The notes under the pieces are model-generated. The model was not told the DNA's origin and made no database searches. It worked only from the letters and a program-made list of their open reading frames with translations. 64,000 bases of DNA from Gavia stellata (lineage: Eukaryota > Chordata > Aves > Gaviiformes > Gaviidae): the NCBI RefSeq assembly GCF_030936135.1, contig NC_082613.1:2542001-2606000 (forward strand), written 5' to 3'. Each line of letters starts with the position of its first letter. Positions within the stretch are counted from its first letter, which is position 1. Both the position numbers and the translations under genes were made by a program. Positions 22,801-37,800 of this stretch are shown here, one piece after another.

Positions 22801-25800
22801 TTCCATGGAACTGCAGTAAAATACCCCTTGTAGCTAATTATCTGCTTAGTTAACATAGTAATACATGATTCTGTAAAAGCCTAAATAGATTAAACAGAAG
22901 AGGAAGTTTCTTGTAAAAGCCATTGATGGCTTTATATGCTAATCACTGTTAATTATTTAACACAACGCTTTCAGGAATGAGAGTTCTGATAGCAGCTGAG
23001 AGGATCAGAAAGATTCAAGTGTCATTCTGTAAAGACCTGTTTCCCCATCCGTTTACAAATTCAGTGATTCTTGGTAAGCCTCTGCAAGGAGCTTCAGAGT
23101 TCCCAAAGTCAGAAATGGGAGTTATTTCAATAGCAGATCCTAGATTATCCATGTGTTCCAGCCCAGTTTCCTGGCAGAGCTATGGTGCTTTGGCATGAGG
23201 GTTTGGCCAGATTTTCTGCTGAGCCGGTTGGGCTGGTATTGTCCGGAGGGAACAGTATTCCGTGAAGCAGGACAGCTGCTGTCCCAGGCCTCCGGGCACT
23301 GTCTGTGTGAAGGTAGAAGGGGATCTGGGATCCTTTAGCAGCTATCCCCTTTGTTCCTTGTGGAAAGGTATCTTGTAATCCCAGCCTGCCAGCCTTGAAA
23401 ATGTGGGGGAGAGTTAAATGACCACGAGCCAGCAATGTGCCCTTGGGGCCAAGAAGGACGATGGCATCCTGGGGTGCATCAAGAAGAGTGTGGCTAGCAG
23501 GGCGAGGGAGGTTGTGTCCCCCCACCCTACTCTGCCCTGGGGAGGCTGTGTCTGGAGTGCTGGGTCCCGTTCTGGGCTCCCCAGTTCAAGAAGGACAGGG
23601 AGCTGCTGGAGAGGGGACAGCAAAGGGCTACGAAGAGGATTAGGGGACTGGAACATCTTTCTTATGAGGAAAGGCTGAGGGACTTGGGTCTTTCTATTCT
23701 GGAGAAGAGAAGACTGAGGGGGATCTTATCAACACTTATAAATACTTCAGGGGTGGGTGTCAGGAGGATGGGGCCAGGCTTTTTTCAGTGGTGCCCAGTG
23801 ACAGGATGAGAGGTACAAACTTGGTCATAGGAAGTTCCATCTAAACATGAGGAGGAACTTCTCTACTTTGAGGGTGGCAGAGCACTGGAACAGGCTGCCC
23901 AGAGAGGCTGTGGAGTCTCCTTCTCTGGAGATATTCAAAACTCGCCTGGACGCATCCCTGTGCAACCTGCTCCAGGTGACCCTGTTCGGGGGCGGTTGGA
24001 CTAGATGATCTCCAGAGGTCCTTTCCAACCCCTGTCACTCTGTGATTCTGTGAAATAACAAGGGATTTCTTCTTTTCCCCCTGCTTTTTGCAAATTCCAA
24101 GGTGGAAAGCAGCAGGCGGGAGTGAGGGAGCCCAGCTGCCGGTGCACACAGCGGCTGGAACGGGCTGGCACGGGAGAAGCTGTGTGGTGGGTCCCCATAA
24201 AAAGCACGCTTGTTCGTGAAAAGAAACATAAAGTTCCCAGAGTGAGTGCCCTGGGAATAGAGAAAAACAAGCGTTTCTGTGTAAGAGGGGACAAACTCTG
24301 TAGGGAATGTTCTCAAGCAAATACACGCAAGCCAGGAGTTTCCCAGTGCAGCCCTACATGGCATTCGTCACCAGCTAAGCTGCAGGCTAAGGCAAGGTCT
24401 GGAGAAAAGCCACTGTGGATGAGCCAAAGTATTGGGGTTTTTTTTAATGCATTGGTAAGGAGGAAGATGGGGGTTCTCTGCATCCCCAGGGGCTTTCTTT
24501 GCCATGTAGGGACATCCACACCAGTGTCTTTTTACTGCTGTCTTGGGTACAGGGAGCAGAATAGTCCAGTCCATCCTTCTGCCTCCAGGGCAGGATCCAC
24601 CTACCTAAACCATAGGTGGCTAATGTCTGCCTCACCTGCAGTCCACCCGAGTGTCTCATTAGCCTTGCTAGTGAAGGTATTTTTAAAAAAATCTGAATCT
24701 GCAGTTTTAGTCAGTGACTATTTGCCCTTTTCTATTTGTAGCAATGTTCTGGCGTAGTTATTGTGTCTATGGCTAAATAAGCCGTTTCAGTTCTTTTCAT
24801 TGTCATATTTTCTAGACTTCAGATCATTCTCATTGCTTTCCTCTGGATTCTCTCCAGCTAATTCACATCGTTTCTTGAAATGAAGTGCTCAGATTAGACA
24901 TGCACTGTTTCAGTTCCCTTTTTTGTCTGTGGGGAAGGCTGTTGCTTTTGTGTGAGGGAGAGCAAACCAGAGAGTGAGCTTTCTGACGGAGTGCAAGAGC
25001 TGGGGTCCAGGGAATCGTCTGAAGGTCTTATCTGGAACAGAAAACAGAAAAAAAATCAAGATATTTCATTAAAATAATAAGCTAAGTTTTATTATATGCT
25101 CCTTGGGGGTGGCGTAGGGGAAAAGTTCCTGCATGAAAGCAGACCCCCATTGCTCACTCAGCAGTGGGAACTATCAGGAGGCACCTCTCCATCCATGAGC
25201 TTCTCAGCAGCAGGAGCACTACTGAGAGATGGTCCAGCCAAGCAACGGCCGTGAGACCTGTGTTAGTGACGCAGGGTCAGCCCTGCCAGCCTCTGCCGCC
25301 CGGCTTTGCTTTATTGCTCTCGCAGGTGAAGAAACCCACCGCCCCGGAGGTCAGACTTGCAGGGGGAGCTGGAGACCAGGCGCAAACTTCCACAGCACCA
25401 TTTCCAGGGAGTTGTTTTCGGCAAGCGACCGATAGTGAAAACAACCCTGGGAGAGGAGGAGCTTGTCTTTCATTTTCCTGGGTTTTCAGAGGTGTTCTCA
25501 GTCACCGGTGCTTCTGGGTTTTGCTTTTTGTTTCAGCTGTGGAAGCCCTGCGCATATGTGTGAATGGTGGGGTGTGAAGGATTGCACTTGTCTTTGTTCA
25601 TTTAAACAGTCTGATTTCCTCCCGCCCCACACCTGTAGCCCGTGACCCAAAGTGCTATTTTACACTTCACTGCCTGCTTCCCGCTGCCTTCCACGAGCAT
25701 CAACAGCTTCAGCCCTGACCCCTGTGTATTTCTGCCATTTATTTGTTATGTTCCCTATTACCTGTAGCCAGCTGCATGCACTAATTACACAGCTCTTTAC

Positions 25801-28800
25801 AGCCCCCCGGGGCAGGCAGAGTTGGTATCTGTGCGTTACAGTGTATAAATCAAGTTTGCATTTCTTCACCTTTTTTCATGGTCTAGTCTTTCCTCGTTTC
25901 CTTTTAACGAGGCTGTGGAGAATAGTCAGTGCCTTCTGCTATCACCTTTGCCAGTGTTTAATTGTGTTTGGCTTTATGGTGTCAACCATCACCTTGAAAA
26001 AATCCATACAGATATCCTCAAATTCACATCATCAGGGAAGAGGGACATGTAACACCTTCCAACAAGAAGAGCAAGAAAAGCGCATTTGAAGCAATGCAAG
26101 TAAAGCCAAACACACCAGAAAATGTCAAAGGTAAAGTTACTGTTAAAAACTGCAATTCCAAAGGGCAATCCTTCGGGACTGCAGTTTGCAGTGGACAAAT
26201 GGTGCGCGTAAGGTACAATTCCAACCCTTTTTTTGAAATACTGAAGCTGTGTTCCTTCCTGCCCTCTAACTCTTCTCTCTGCAATACTTACCACTAAGAA
26301 AGGGGAGAGACTTCTCCCTACTTCTGTCTTGTCTTCTCCCTACTTCTGTCTTGTCTTCTCCCTACTTCTGTCTTGTCTTCTCCCTACTTCTGTCTTGTCT
26401 TCTCCCTACTTCTGTCTTGTCTTCTCCCTACTTCTGTCTTGTCTTCTCATTCCTGTGTTCAAAATTGAAAAGTTACAGAAAGGAAAAAACACATCAGAAA
26501 AGACAACTTCACTGGCATGTGTTCTGTTGCATACAGTGATAACAAAGGGGTAACAAGGCAGAGATTTAATAGTTCAGTGCAACTTGAGCTAAGTAAAAAT
26601 GCTGTGCATTTTCTGCCTAAAAAGTAAGAAAATTCAATGGGATTTTTTTAACATGAAATAACTAGCTTTGCAAACCGTTAAGCTAAAGAAACATTACATC
26701 TTAAAATAAAATCAGCTTTACTTACTGTGTATCCTCTTCTCGAGTACTTGCTCAAAGATGTTTCAGCCTCCTTGGATACCCACTGTCAGTTCACGTTTAC
26801 AGCCACCTTCAATGAATGCACCTCTTTCTAATCTTAATTTTATAAAGGCCATGATTCTTGTTGATGCCTGTGCTAAAAATAAGTGTTGAACTTGTAGCTA
26901 TTTGTAGAAATCTTATTTCAAGCTCTGCCTCCAAGTGCTCTGTAACTTACCACCAGAATGACGGGCAATTCAGCATGTTCATGCGTTTTTTACCTCTTAA
27001 AGCAAATGCCCTTAAAAGGCTGCCTTAAACTGAGACATAGCTGCCTGTTCTCTAAATGCGGTAGATCAGGCAGCGTAAGAAAAAAAAAAAAGCAACTTCA
27101 TTGTTGTGCTTTGGATAGAAACTAGCAGCAAAAAACATTTGTCAGTCTTCTGCGATTTGTTATAATACGCTGGACGATGGAAGGTGCCAAATCAATGCAC
27201 ATTCCCTATAGAAGTGTTTCTACTTGGTTAACCAGGTTAAACCACTTAGCTTTTATTTTATTATCTCATTAGCAATCAAAAACCCATGTTTTAGGGCTCC
27301 AAGTCAATGTAGTTACATGGACAGCCCTTGAAATTTGCCAGAATCCCCTGGACTCCACTAATTCTAATTGAAGTTGGCACAAATTTGAAATGCAGGCAGT
27401 GATAAGCTGTTCTGAGTCTTGGAGCATTGAGGAGCAGAATGTGAAATGCTTATTATATGAGGTTATTTGATAAGATTTAACCATTTTAGGGCACAGATAA
27501 TTTTGCTAGGGAGCTAAAAAATGGGTCCACGTGTTGATGTGCATTCCTTTACAAATCAGTATGAGATGCAAGTGTAATTGCATGTGAACTTGGGGTGTTG
27601 AGCAGCAGACCTTGTCCGGTGTTCATGGAAATGATCACTCGGGTCCTTTCAGTCTTTAGTTTTCTATGAAATTAAAATTAATTTTGTAAACATAGGCTTG
27701 TCCTGGCTGTTGGCTGACTTTGCAGACAACAGTAGACCCCAGCCATTGTCCCCACTCTTCCTCTGCTCCCTGTCCTGATCTTTGTCTCCATTTCTCCACT
27801 TGATGTAGCCCTGGCATGATAGACTCTCCCAGCAGCCTTCCTCCCATGGCTGATGCTGATTGCTGATGGCTTGTTTATATCATGAGTGCACTGATTGTAT
27901 TTTCTACTTTCAGAGATTTACGTTTCAACCACATCAAGGAGATACAGCCTGGAGCCTTCAGGAGACTGAAGAACCTCAACACGCTGTAAGTTCCACTCAA
28001 TGATCCTGCAGTGAGGATATCCGTTTATTACTCATGTTAGTACTATCCCCCATAATGGCTTAAAGATGGTCTTGGTCTTGGTCTTTTAGTTATTTCAGCC
28101 AAGTTGTGCATATCCAGCTACAGCTTTAAAATTCTGTTTTACTCTGGATCATGTTTCCTACCCTTTTTAATTACATGTGTAATTTAATAACTTTCATTTT
28201 GGCAATTAACCTGTCTTTTTAAAAAAAATCTAAAAATCCTGATGCATACTGTCCCTGCCTGAGGATGTTTCAGCAGGTATGGCTTTAGAGTAGCCTGTAA
28301 AAACGGTTCTGGCCTGGGATCAAGGTAGCAGAGGGATGCATTAAAGACTTCTTCCTTTCCATGGCCTCCTCAAATGCATGAGCCACGTTAGTTGCTCTAC
28401 ATGATTTTGACTGAAGTGAGAGTGCATCCTTCCAAATGCCATCTTGTCGCTATGCCTTGCCCTAGAATAAATGCCTACACCTACCCTGCTGCAGATAGGA
28501 ATGGGAGTAGAAGGCAGTTCCTTCAGTCTTGCATCCCAGCCAGAGCACACACGCTCACGTTGGTATGATACACTACTCTACAAACAAGTTTCTCACTCGG
28601 CTTAAAGGAAATAGTGGGAGCCTTTGCTGATTCTTGCTGCTGTAAGGCTGAGGGTTTGAAGATAGATATGAGAACATCTGCACTATGTAGCCAAGAAGTT
28701 GAAAACAAACCAGCTCCCAAAATCAGAAGCAGAAGCTGTGTCAGCACAGCACTGTGCTGGATGTAATTGGCCTGTTGAGACTCAGATCTGATTATTCGAG

Positions 28801-31800
28801 CTGTAACATGGCGCTAACAGCTATAAGATTTCCAGGTCCAAGCTTGAATCTCTCTGCGAGGCAAACCAGCTAGCTTGGGAACCTGCACTGCACGACAGAC
28901 ATGCTCAGATTTCCTGGGTTTGTAGATTCATGGACCCAAACGGCAAGAGAAAGTCCAGATTGGTTTCTTCTGCCTGACCTTGAAAGATTTGGAGTCCCTG
29001 ATCCTGTAAAGATGGCACTGCTGAAAGAAGGAAGACCTGGGCAATAAGGAATTCAGTCAACTGTAAGAAGTTTTACGAAGAGTGGGATGACAGCAGGACT
29101 TTATCATAGAGACCTGTTCAATAGCTATCTCTTAAAAATCAAAATGTGCTAAATATTATTTCACTGTATGTGTGGGACTGACTGGCCAAATCACGGCTGC
29201 AGGATGCTTCAGATTACCCTGGCCATGGCCCAGGCCCCTGCTCACAGGACGGGTGGTCAACTAGGAGACTGGTAGAAAACTTTATTGCCAATGATGCTGT
29301 TCCTCCAGAGCGCAAGAACAGCCCACGTTAGTCTCTCAAACAGCACCACATGGTACTTAATTACCAAAAATAACAGAGAGGAAAGATCCTGAAGATTAAT
29401 ACTGATGGATTTCTGTCATTCGAGATAGGGTGAGAAACGTCTAGAGAGAAAATAGAGTCCAAGTCCGTAGGGTTTTACCATATCACAAAGTTCTGCTGAA
29501 GCTTCTTGATCTCTGGACCTGCTCTTCCACCCCTGAAGCTCTCCTGAGTCGAAAAAAACCAAACTGTTCCAAATTATGTCATCTCTGTGTGATGCAGACA
29601 GATGTTTGGCAGGCAGCACAGCAGGACCGCCAGGCTAGTTTCAGCCGAACCCTGGGGACGCTAAGGATGCTGGCAGGCCTTCGCTTGGAGAGTCGCTCCA
29701 CCCAACCTGCGGAGCTTTGCAAGAGATCTCAGTTCCTGCCCTGCAAGCGCCTCGGTCTAGGCAGGTCCCTGACATCTGCAAGACTTCTTCTTTCTTTCTG
29801 ACTCCTGCCACTCTGCTTAAAGCTAGATACAGATACGCAGCCTGGCTGAGATGGAAAGACCTGTCTTTCTATAATACCTGTTTATGCTCCCTGAATTTGT
29901 CCAATTCTTTTTGCTTTCTGTCTCCACACCCTCCTGGACATGGAAGCTGAGGAAGCAAGTCCATGAACAGACATTAAAGGGGATAGGCATGAATGTATCC
30001 CCTAATATCCCTAATCTCATGAATATGGATGCCAGGACAGTAAGAGGAACATGTTTTGCACAGATAGCGGGCAGGCTCTCCCTAACTAGTGTCCTGTGAC
30101 CATCGTCAGAGCTGGGACACTAGACTGGGTGAAACACTGCTCTAACAAAATACGGCATTTTTGTATTTGAATTCTGAAAATCAACTGCTTTTGCAAATGA
30201 AACCTTTCCATTTAGACATTACTTTGTATGCTTAGTTGTATTTCTTGGTTTGGCCAGCAAACTGGAAAAATCAGTTATTCTCACACTCGCAGTAGTTAAC
30301 TCCCACGGATGAGGAGCTTGATAACTGGATGAGAGAATGTCAGACCTCATACTCCTAAAGCAAATTTCTCTCCAGGAACTTTGATTTGTCCAATTCCCAC
30401 ATCAAAACTGACAAGAGCTGAAGAATTTGCTGATGTTTCTTAGATAGTAAACTTTTGCCTGAGGACTTTCATAGGTCTTCAAGTGATAAAGAGAATAAAT
30501 CCTCTAAAATCCCTGAGAGACTTGCTAGGAAAGTTTGGCCAGAATATTTGAAGCAGGAGGTTTGGAGGACAGAGTAGCTCAGGTTCCATATGCAGAGCTT
30601 GCAGCTTTCAGCCATGGGACTTCTTAAAGAAATGTTCTTTAAGTGAATAAATGCTTTTAAAAGAGCCTTTTCCTACAGTGGCTGGCAGAGGAAGGGCAGC
30701 AGATTCTGGTGAAGCTTCTGTTCTGCATCTCCTTTTGGGCAGGATGGCTGTGCTATATCCGAGTTTGACAGTTTATAAACCACCCTGATAAGGAAACCTT
30801 TGTAGCCTGTGTTGGATGCGGCGAGGTGGGCTGTGAGACTGGCAGAAGAGGAGCCTGCCATGAATGTCCAGTGGGGCTTCTCAACAGTTCAAACCTTCCC
30901 CTGGCTCTGCTCTCTTCTTTTCTCTCCCTGGTGTGGAGATTTGATAAATTACAGAGCACTACTTTGAAATTAAAAACAGCAGCCCTGTTTGTCTGTGGAA
31001 GAGATATGGTCATTATATGTTTCTGGCTGGGGACTCCTGGTACGGCACCACAGGTAATAAGCAATTATCCTAAATCCTGCACCACTGGGAGCTCACTCGT
31101 TGGCTGTCAGCAACACACTGTGTTCTGGAGGAGTCCTCCTGGGCCAAAGGTCTTAGAGTTGTATGGTTTCCTCATCCCTTCCTATTGCCTTTTCTCAGTT
31201 CCCGTGCAGATGTTGGTGTCAGGATCTCCTTTGTGTATTTTTAAACCATTAATATGTCCCCTCAGTAAAAAAACAGTAGGGTAGCAGGGAGAGGGAGGGG
31301 AAAAAACTCTCGTATGCCATCCACAAAATACCTGCAGCTCCTCAACAGATACTTTACTTGAGTTTGCCAACACCAGCCGCATCGCTTAACCCAACATTAG
31401 CTCACAGCAGGAGGTGGACTGCTGAAGAGAGCAAACACATTGCGAGCCCATGGTGAGGCATAGTGTCTCATTGCTTTCCAGTCTTTGCTCCTTTAGGTCA
31501 TCTTTGGGTGGGGATGGATGACAACACTCCTGCGTGACTGTCCCCTTACAGTGTTTCCACAGGAGGTCAGCACCCTGCTGTGTTGACCCAACTGGTCCAT
31601 TGTTGTATTTTCAAACCAAGCCCATCACAGCCAAATTGTTGCTGCTACTCGGGTCTTTCCAGCATCATCTATAGAAATGTCCACCCCTAGGATCAAAGCA
31701 GTATTTCTTAACTTCCCCAGTAGGTATTTTGTTCTGCCTGGGGCATGGGCACCCTAGGGAATAGGGACTCTGTGGAGACCACGTAGTGGTATGTGCTTCT

Positions 31801-34800
31801 GCCTGTGCCTTTGCCCTGCCAATGTCCTTGCTCACATCATGTTTCTCTTTCTGCTTAGGTGAGAGCAAAAGGCACTTCTGGTGAGCTCTGCAGCTCTCCT
31901 TTAGATGCTGCTTGTGAAGGGCTTCAGGCTGAACGACAGGAGTAACATGGAGGCTCTGTCTTGAACCCTCTAGTAGCTCTTGAGAGAACATGTGCCTGCA
32001 ATGAAGGAGGGGATGTTAGAGCCTGCTTGGATCTCGGAATAAAAGTTTCTCCCTCAAATATGGGAAACGGCTATTCCAGATCATTCTGTCAACACTGGAG
32101 AACACATGGCTGAACATTAAACTCACTTTTTCTCCCCCTTTAAATACACTACGTGATGATTTCTATTAATGGTGGGAGGAAAAAAATAGCTGTTATGTCA
32201 CGAGGACTGTAGCATGTGGTTTGTCAAATGAAAAGAGGAAAGAATACACGTTTTGAGTCTGAATTCTGTACTGTCACATCATTTAATATATTCTTCAAAA
32301 CAGAAACAGACTCATTTAATGCAACTTAAGCCTGTGCTTGGCAACCTGGAGAGAGGGTGGGGAAGGCGAAGGGAGGGGAGGTCAGGACATAAAACCTAAA
32401 GGAAACTGAATGTGAAATGTTCTCTTAGTGAATCTGAGCCAGATCTCGAGGTGCTTGTACATCTCAAACCTCCCTGAAGAATTTTTCAGGAATAAAACCT
32501 GTATCATTGAGTCTACCTACTCATCTGGAGCCCAGTTCACCAGCTGGCACGAAGGGGAATGCCACATCATTTTGCTATCTTTTGATAAGCTCCAGGAAAC
32601 ATACTTCTGATGCTTAATTTAGCTTGTTTTGCTACAGGGTATACTTAAGAGATGCATCGATAATGATCTTTCCAGCTTCTGTCTGCCAGAGCATTTATTC
32701 CCAGCAGATCTGGTTAGCAGTAGATCTTAGCTTTCAATCCTCTTTAAGATTAGCAGGAATTGGGGTGGTTTGCTATTGATTGCAGCTGGGATCAATATCC
32801 AGGTCATGCCAGGATTTTGCACACTTCTCTGCCTGGGTGAACTGCACAGAAGTCAAGGAGCAGACAGCTGTGCACAAGCCATCTGAAGTCTTTCTAGGAG
32901 CCAGATGTGCTGTCTTGTCTATGGATTTCTCTGAAAGCAGCATTTTGGAGTATGTGGGCTATGATGGACTTCATAAATTATCTCACTTTTGATATTTTTC
33001 CAGGACATATCCTTCTATTACAATGGGGAATCCTGAGACAGGAAACAGAGATGGCTTCTTCCATACGCTTTTTAACCTTTAATCAGGCAATGAACACATT
33101 TTTAAGTATCAGACGATGAGATAAGAGGCCTGTGTACTGCATGCCATCTGAACTTCCAGAATTTGTCTTACTTGGCTTGGATCACTGATTACATCCCCTT
33201 GAACTGTCCTAAATAGCCAAGACAACAAAGCAGACTAGGTTAATGCTTTTAAATAGCACCAAAATGCAGTCAGACAATGTTGCAACTTGAAATCCCCCCG
33301 GACTTCAGTCCCATCTGAACCCACTGCATTAAAGATAAAGGGTCAGCGAAGGAGTCCAGACCCTCGCGGTGCGCAGGGCTGCTCAGGCTGTTGGCGTGAC
33401 CCTGCCTCCAGGACCTGGTCACTGTCTGGTGTCCCCTGTGAAAGGAGCGGCCGATGCCAGTCGCGAGGCAGGGGACAGGTGCTCGCGTCCATGGGAATGA
33501 CGTCGGAGCTGGCACTCGTCTGTCAGCCCATCCAGCGTCCTTAGAACGGGGGCCAAGGATCAGATAACAGAGAACAAGCTGCCTTCTTCTTCCTCTGGCT
33601 GAAGATGAAAGGGCGCTGATGGAGGGCAGGGAAGGAAGCGTGCACGGTTGGTGCCTGTGTTGTCTTTGTCCTGTGGGTAAATAGATAAAAACCCTCTCCC
33701 GCGCTGCTCTCAAGCAGTTATTTCCAGCCCTTGGGTGTTCAATCATCAAATAAACCTTTGGGTTGGTGTTCAGGGGCTGTATTTCCACTCAGCATATCTG
33801 GCTGTCAAAGTAGGCTAGTGTGTTCCAAGGACTTGACATCATTTTTGCACCCTTATGAGTGAAATCGGGTTGTTTAACCTCAGCCATGTGTATTGAGCCA
33901 TTGCTTCCAGCTGTGCAGAAACTTTCCAGCAACTTTCTGCCTTAACCTCTTCGGGCTGCTTCTCCGCAACCCTGGCAATGTGCAGTTTGGTAGTGGCACC
34001 CACAGCTATGGTAGCAGGGTAGCTAATTAAGAGAGGACAGTCTCATCAAGGATACGGAGATTTTTCTCAAACCCTTATTGTTCTGACTTCCAAAGGTTTC
34101 TTTGCTCTTGAGTTTCTCACGTGCTTTTTGGACCCTTAATGTAATACTCTGCCTGAGAACAAGGTGGTGGAAAGCTGATGTGGCTCAGCTGCCTGGCGGT
34201 AACTTGTGAAGCTGCCATAACACGTGTATGTTTCTGGCACCTTTTATCTTTGCATCCCTGAGGTGTTTGATTTTATCTTCATGTTTTCCCACACGATTTC
34301 TTCCATTTCTCCCCACCTCTTCATCTTTTCTCTCCATCCTTTACCTGCACAAACTGTTCTTCCCAGGAAGGGACCTTTGCTTGCAGTGCCAGGGGCTGGC
34401 TGATGCTCTGTCTACCCTATTTTCTCCAGCAAAGTGGGGCAAGAAGATTGGGCTTTACTGCTGGGAAAGTGCTGAACTGTCTGCCCACCTGCTGCCTGGT
34501 GGCAGATCGTTTCTGAGGAGCATAGCGATCACAAAAAGGAGCTTGTAAAATAGCAAATGCACATCCAACGCGCGTGTTGAATTTGGCCCAACATTGTAAG
34601 GTCTGGCTGCTTGCAGAGGGAATAGCAGTTTTTCCTACAACACTAGAAAAACAAATCTTTGCGGTACAGCATCGCAGCTCTTCTCTCCATCCACACCTCC
34701 ATTTAGGAATTTTAAAAATAAGTGTAGCTGGTGAAATCCTTGCTCTGAGCTATCGGGCAATAAGCTCCACCAGCTCGGCGGCCGCAGTGAGGTTTGCCAG

Positions 34801-37800
34801 ATATGAACATCAGTGGGATACCATGGTGAAAGACCCACAAGACTGCAGTTAGGCAGCCACGATGAATAGTTAAACATCATATATTAAAGAGCTATTTATA
34901 AGTGATTTATTTCATTTTCTTGGTGTTGGGCTTGGCAGCGGTTGCAGAAGAGGTTTTTGTAGCGTTCGGCTGCGTGGTTACCACTGTTGCACGCAGCGTG
35001 GTTATTACAAGGTTGAGCTGTGTTTCTGGTCGTTGGCACCGGCCGTCATTTGCATGCACAGTCATGGCAACTGCACATACAAGTCGGAGAGTGCCTGCCA
35101 ATGCGATGTTGTCCATAGGTTATGTATTAAAATCTGGCACAAGGCTCTCTAGATCGAAAGAGGCTGTCTCTGAATAGCCTAAGGAGTCAGATCTGTATTT
35201 CTTTATTTTTCATTTGCACATATTTGTATACGAAGTGATTAGAACAAAGCATTACCATTTTATAACTCCTATACTCCACTGTGAAATGGCATTTTAAACT
35301 GTGTACTCTTAAAAACTGGCTCTGCACGCCCCTGCTCACATGTTGTTGAACACAACCATGCACCTTCAAAAACCATCGCGGTTGTACAAGAGTGGCAGCA
35401 ATGATTTAATTTCTCCCTCCCCTCCATTTCCTTCTGCCTGTCTCCCTTCCCCTCATCCCTCTCCTGGCCAAAATTGTAACTTTGGGGTGAAAACCACTGT
35501 GGCAAAAGGAAAAGGAGGGTCTTTGAACATTGTACATATTGGCAGCACTTGGCACCTCTGGGTGAGGAACAGTCTCATTGACTTAGCTGGTGTTAAGTAT
35601 CCAAACTTTGATCTGCTAACCCCTTTAAATCTTAAGCTCTGCAAAACACAGGTTCAGGATTTTCTAGTGGGCATCCAGGAACAGAAATGCCACAAGTCTC
35701 ACATGTGCTGAATTCACCAGTTGTGTTTTTCTTTCTTGATTTGAACAGGCTGCTGAACAATAATCAGATAAAACAAATTGTGAGAAGATCCTTTGAAGAT
35801 CTGGAGAACCTGAAATACCTGTGAGTTGGTAGCTGAGTAGTTTCTTAACCTCTCTGAAATTTAACAGCCCGTTTCTAGTGTTTGCCAGTCAAGGATGTAT
35901 TTTCTGTGCTCAGAATTTCTGGATGTTAATGTTGCAGCTATAAAACGTTGCCCTTGAATGCAATCAGCAAGCTCTGCTTTGGGTTGGGGTTCATAGGTGT
36001 TTCCTGTGTCTTTTTAAAACACAACTGCTGATCTGTTGTCCTAACGCTTTTTTCTTTCTCTCCTTTTGAAAGCTACCTTTATAAAAATGAAATTCAGAGC
36101 ATCCAGCAACATGCCTTCAACGGGCTCCGTTCTCTGGAACAGCTGTAAGTACAAATGAGCCTTGTTTGTTGCTGAATGTGATGTGCGTAGGAACTGATTT
36201 ATTGGCTCCTCTAACCCAAGTGCTGTGTTTCCAGTAGTGGAGAGTAGCAGACACTTAGCAAGGAGTAGGATGAGGCTTCTGCTGTTTTATCATTCAGCTT
36301 TGCAAGACTGGCTTTATTTGAAAACAGCTGGTCCCAGTACTGATTTTGGTTAGTTAATGCTGACGTCTCTTCCTACCGACGTCCCATATGTTTTCTCCTG
36401 ACCCTAAACTTCTGGAGCATAGGAAGAGCCCAGCTGTGCTTCTGATTCCCTTTACGTCCAAGGACCTTATGATGGGAAGATATAGGGGTCTGTAGGATGG
36501 CTTGTAGCAGAAGGCAGCCAGCCTGCTGTGTTTATATCTGCTGGGACGCCTGGAGCAGAGAGTAGGATCTGGCCTTTTGCTTGAACTGAGGGTGCTGGTC
36601 AAGTTTCTCTCTTATCCAAACCTTTGCTGAAAATGAATGGATGAAGTGCAAGCTGCGAGCTGGGGAGCGGGGTATTTGTGGGGGCGGTGGTGGTGCTCGC
36701 ATGCTGTAAAGCATCTGGAAATTGCAATGGGGGGAAGATGGTGGATCCAAACAAACGAAGTCATGACCTTCCCTCCAAGCTGCGTGGCACTCTGGGGTGA
36801 AAGGAGCATCGCATGTTTTCCTGGCAGCTGGAGCCCATCACAGTGACACTCTAGCAGTCCTTATTTGCTCCCCTTCTGTGTATTGCAAATCTCTGCTGTT
36901 TATTCAATCAGAGAAGTTTTGGGTTTTGACTCTTAGTGCTCCATGCTCAAGGTGAGATGGGAAGACTAAGGTCTGACTCTTCTAAAGTGTCTTGCTAAAC
37001 TGGGATTGGATTTTTCATGCTGGGGTCGCAATATATTGTGTGCACGTGTGTAAATACATGCGTACGTATGGAAAGAGTGTGAGCATGGATGTTTGAAGTA
37101 TTTATTTGCATCATTGGAGGACTGGGACCAAAGGTGAAACCGTTCTAATTCACGGATTGTGCCAAATGACAGAGTTTATAGGGCTGGAATGTAACTAAGG
37201 ATTCTGCTGTAAAAGGGATAGGATCCAGATCCAGCTTGTTCTCCAGGCTGACAGCAGAAGTGGACAGAGTATAACAGGAAGTTTCAGGCAAGCTTAATAA
37301 TAGATGTGCTATCAGCCGTGTGGACAAGATGGTTTTTCATCAGCCAGCTCAGCAAGGATGCCTGGAAGAAAACATAGGAAGCAGATACTGGCTCAGCTAT
37401 GCTTAGAGAGGAGATGATGCTGGCCACAGTGATATTTTAACAATGAGCGTTCCAGACTTGATGTCACGAATAAAAGAAAAAAAAAAAAAACCACAACAAA
37501 ACCACAAAACCAACAAACAGCCCTCTGAGAGGCCCATCTGTTTTCAATCTCAGGCAGGCATGGTTCCAAAAGAATTAGCTTTGCTCAAATCCTACCCTGT
37601 TTTCCTGTACCCCACAAGCCAGCTTTTCAAGAAAAAGTATAACCCGAGTGATGGACAGTATCAGATGCTTCCCTCAAGGTCCAAAGCAATGGCAGCAGAC
37701 ATCTGAGACTTATTAAAACATGTACGTCCCTCCCCATCGTTGCCCTCCACTGCAGAATCTGAGTCACTGTCTCTCGGTTTGTGCTCTGATAGTGGACCAT

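Larger units (their letters stand above)
16888..27913 (+). other. PXDN-like: Peroxidasin-like intron 1 (11 kb)
   Basis: This is the longest intron. It contains a CR1 3' end (23410-24053), an older CR1 piece (about 24790-24910) and a 22-bp minisatellite (26311-26442). I see no exon of another gene on either strand. Confidence 0.8.

Noticed and set aside
23841..24326. Antisense frame of 161 residues
   Set aside because: It overlaps the reverse complement of a CR1 3' end and adjoining intron, and has no known domain.
26329..26553. Repeat-containing ORFs encoding [18 protein letters not shown] repeats
   Set aside because: They arise from the 22-bp minisatellite, whose period is not a multiple of three and so gives open frames in every phase.
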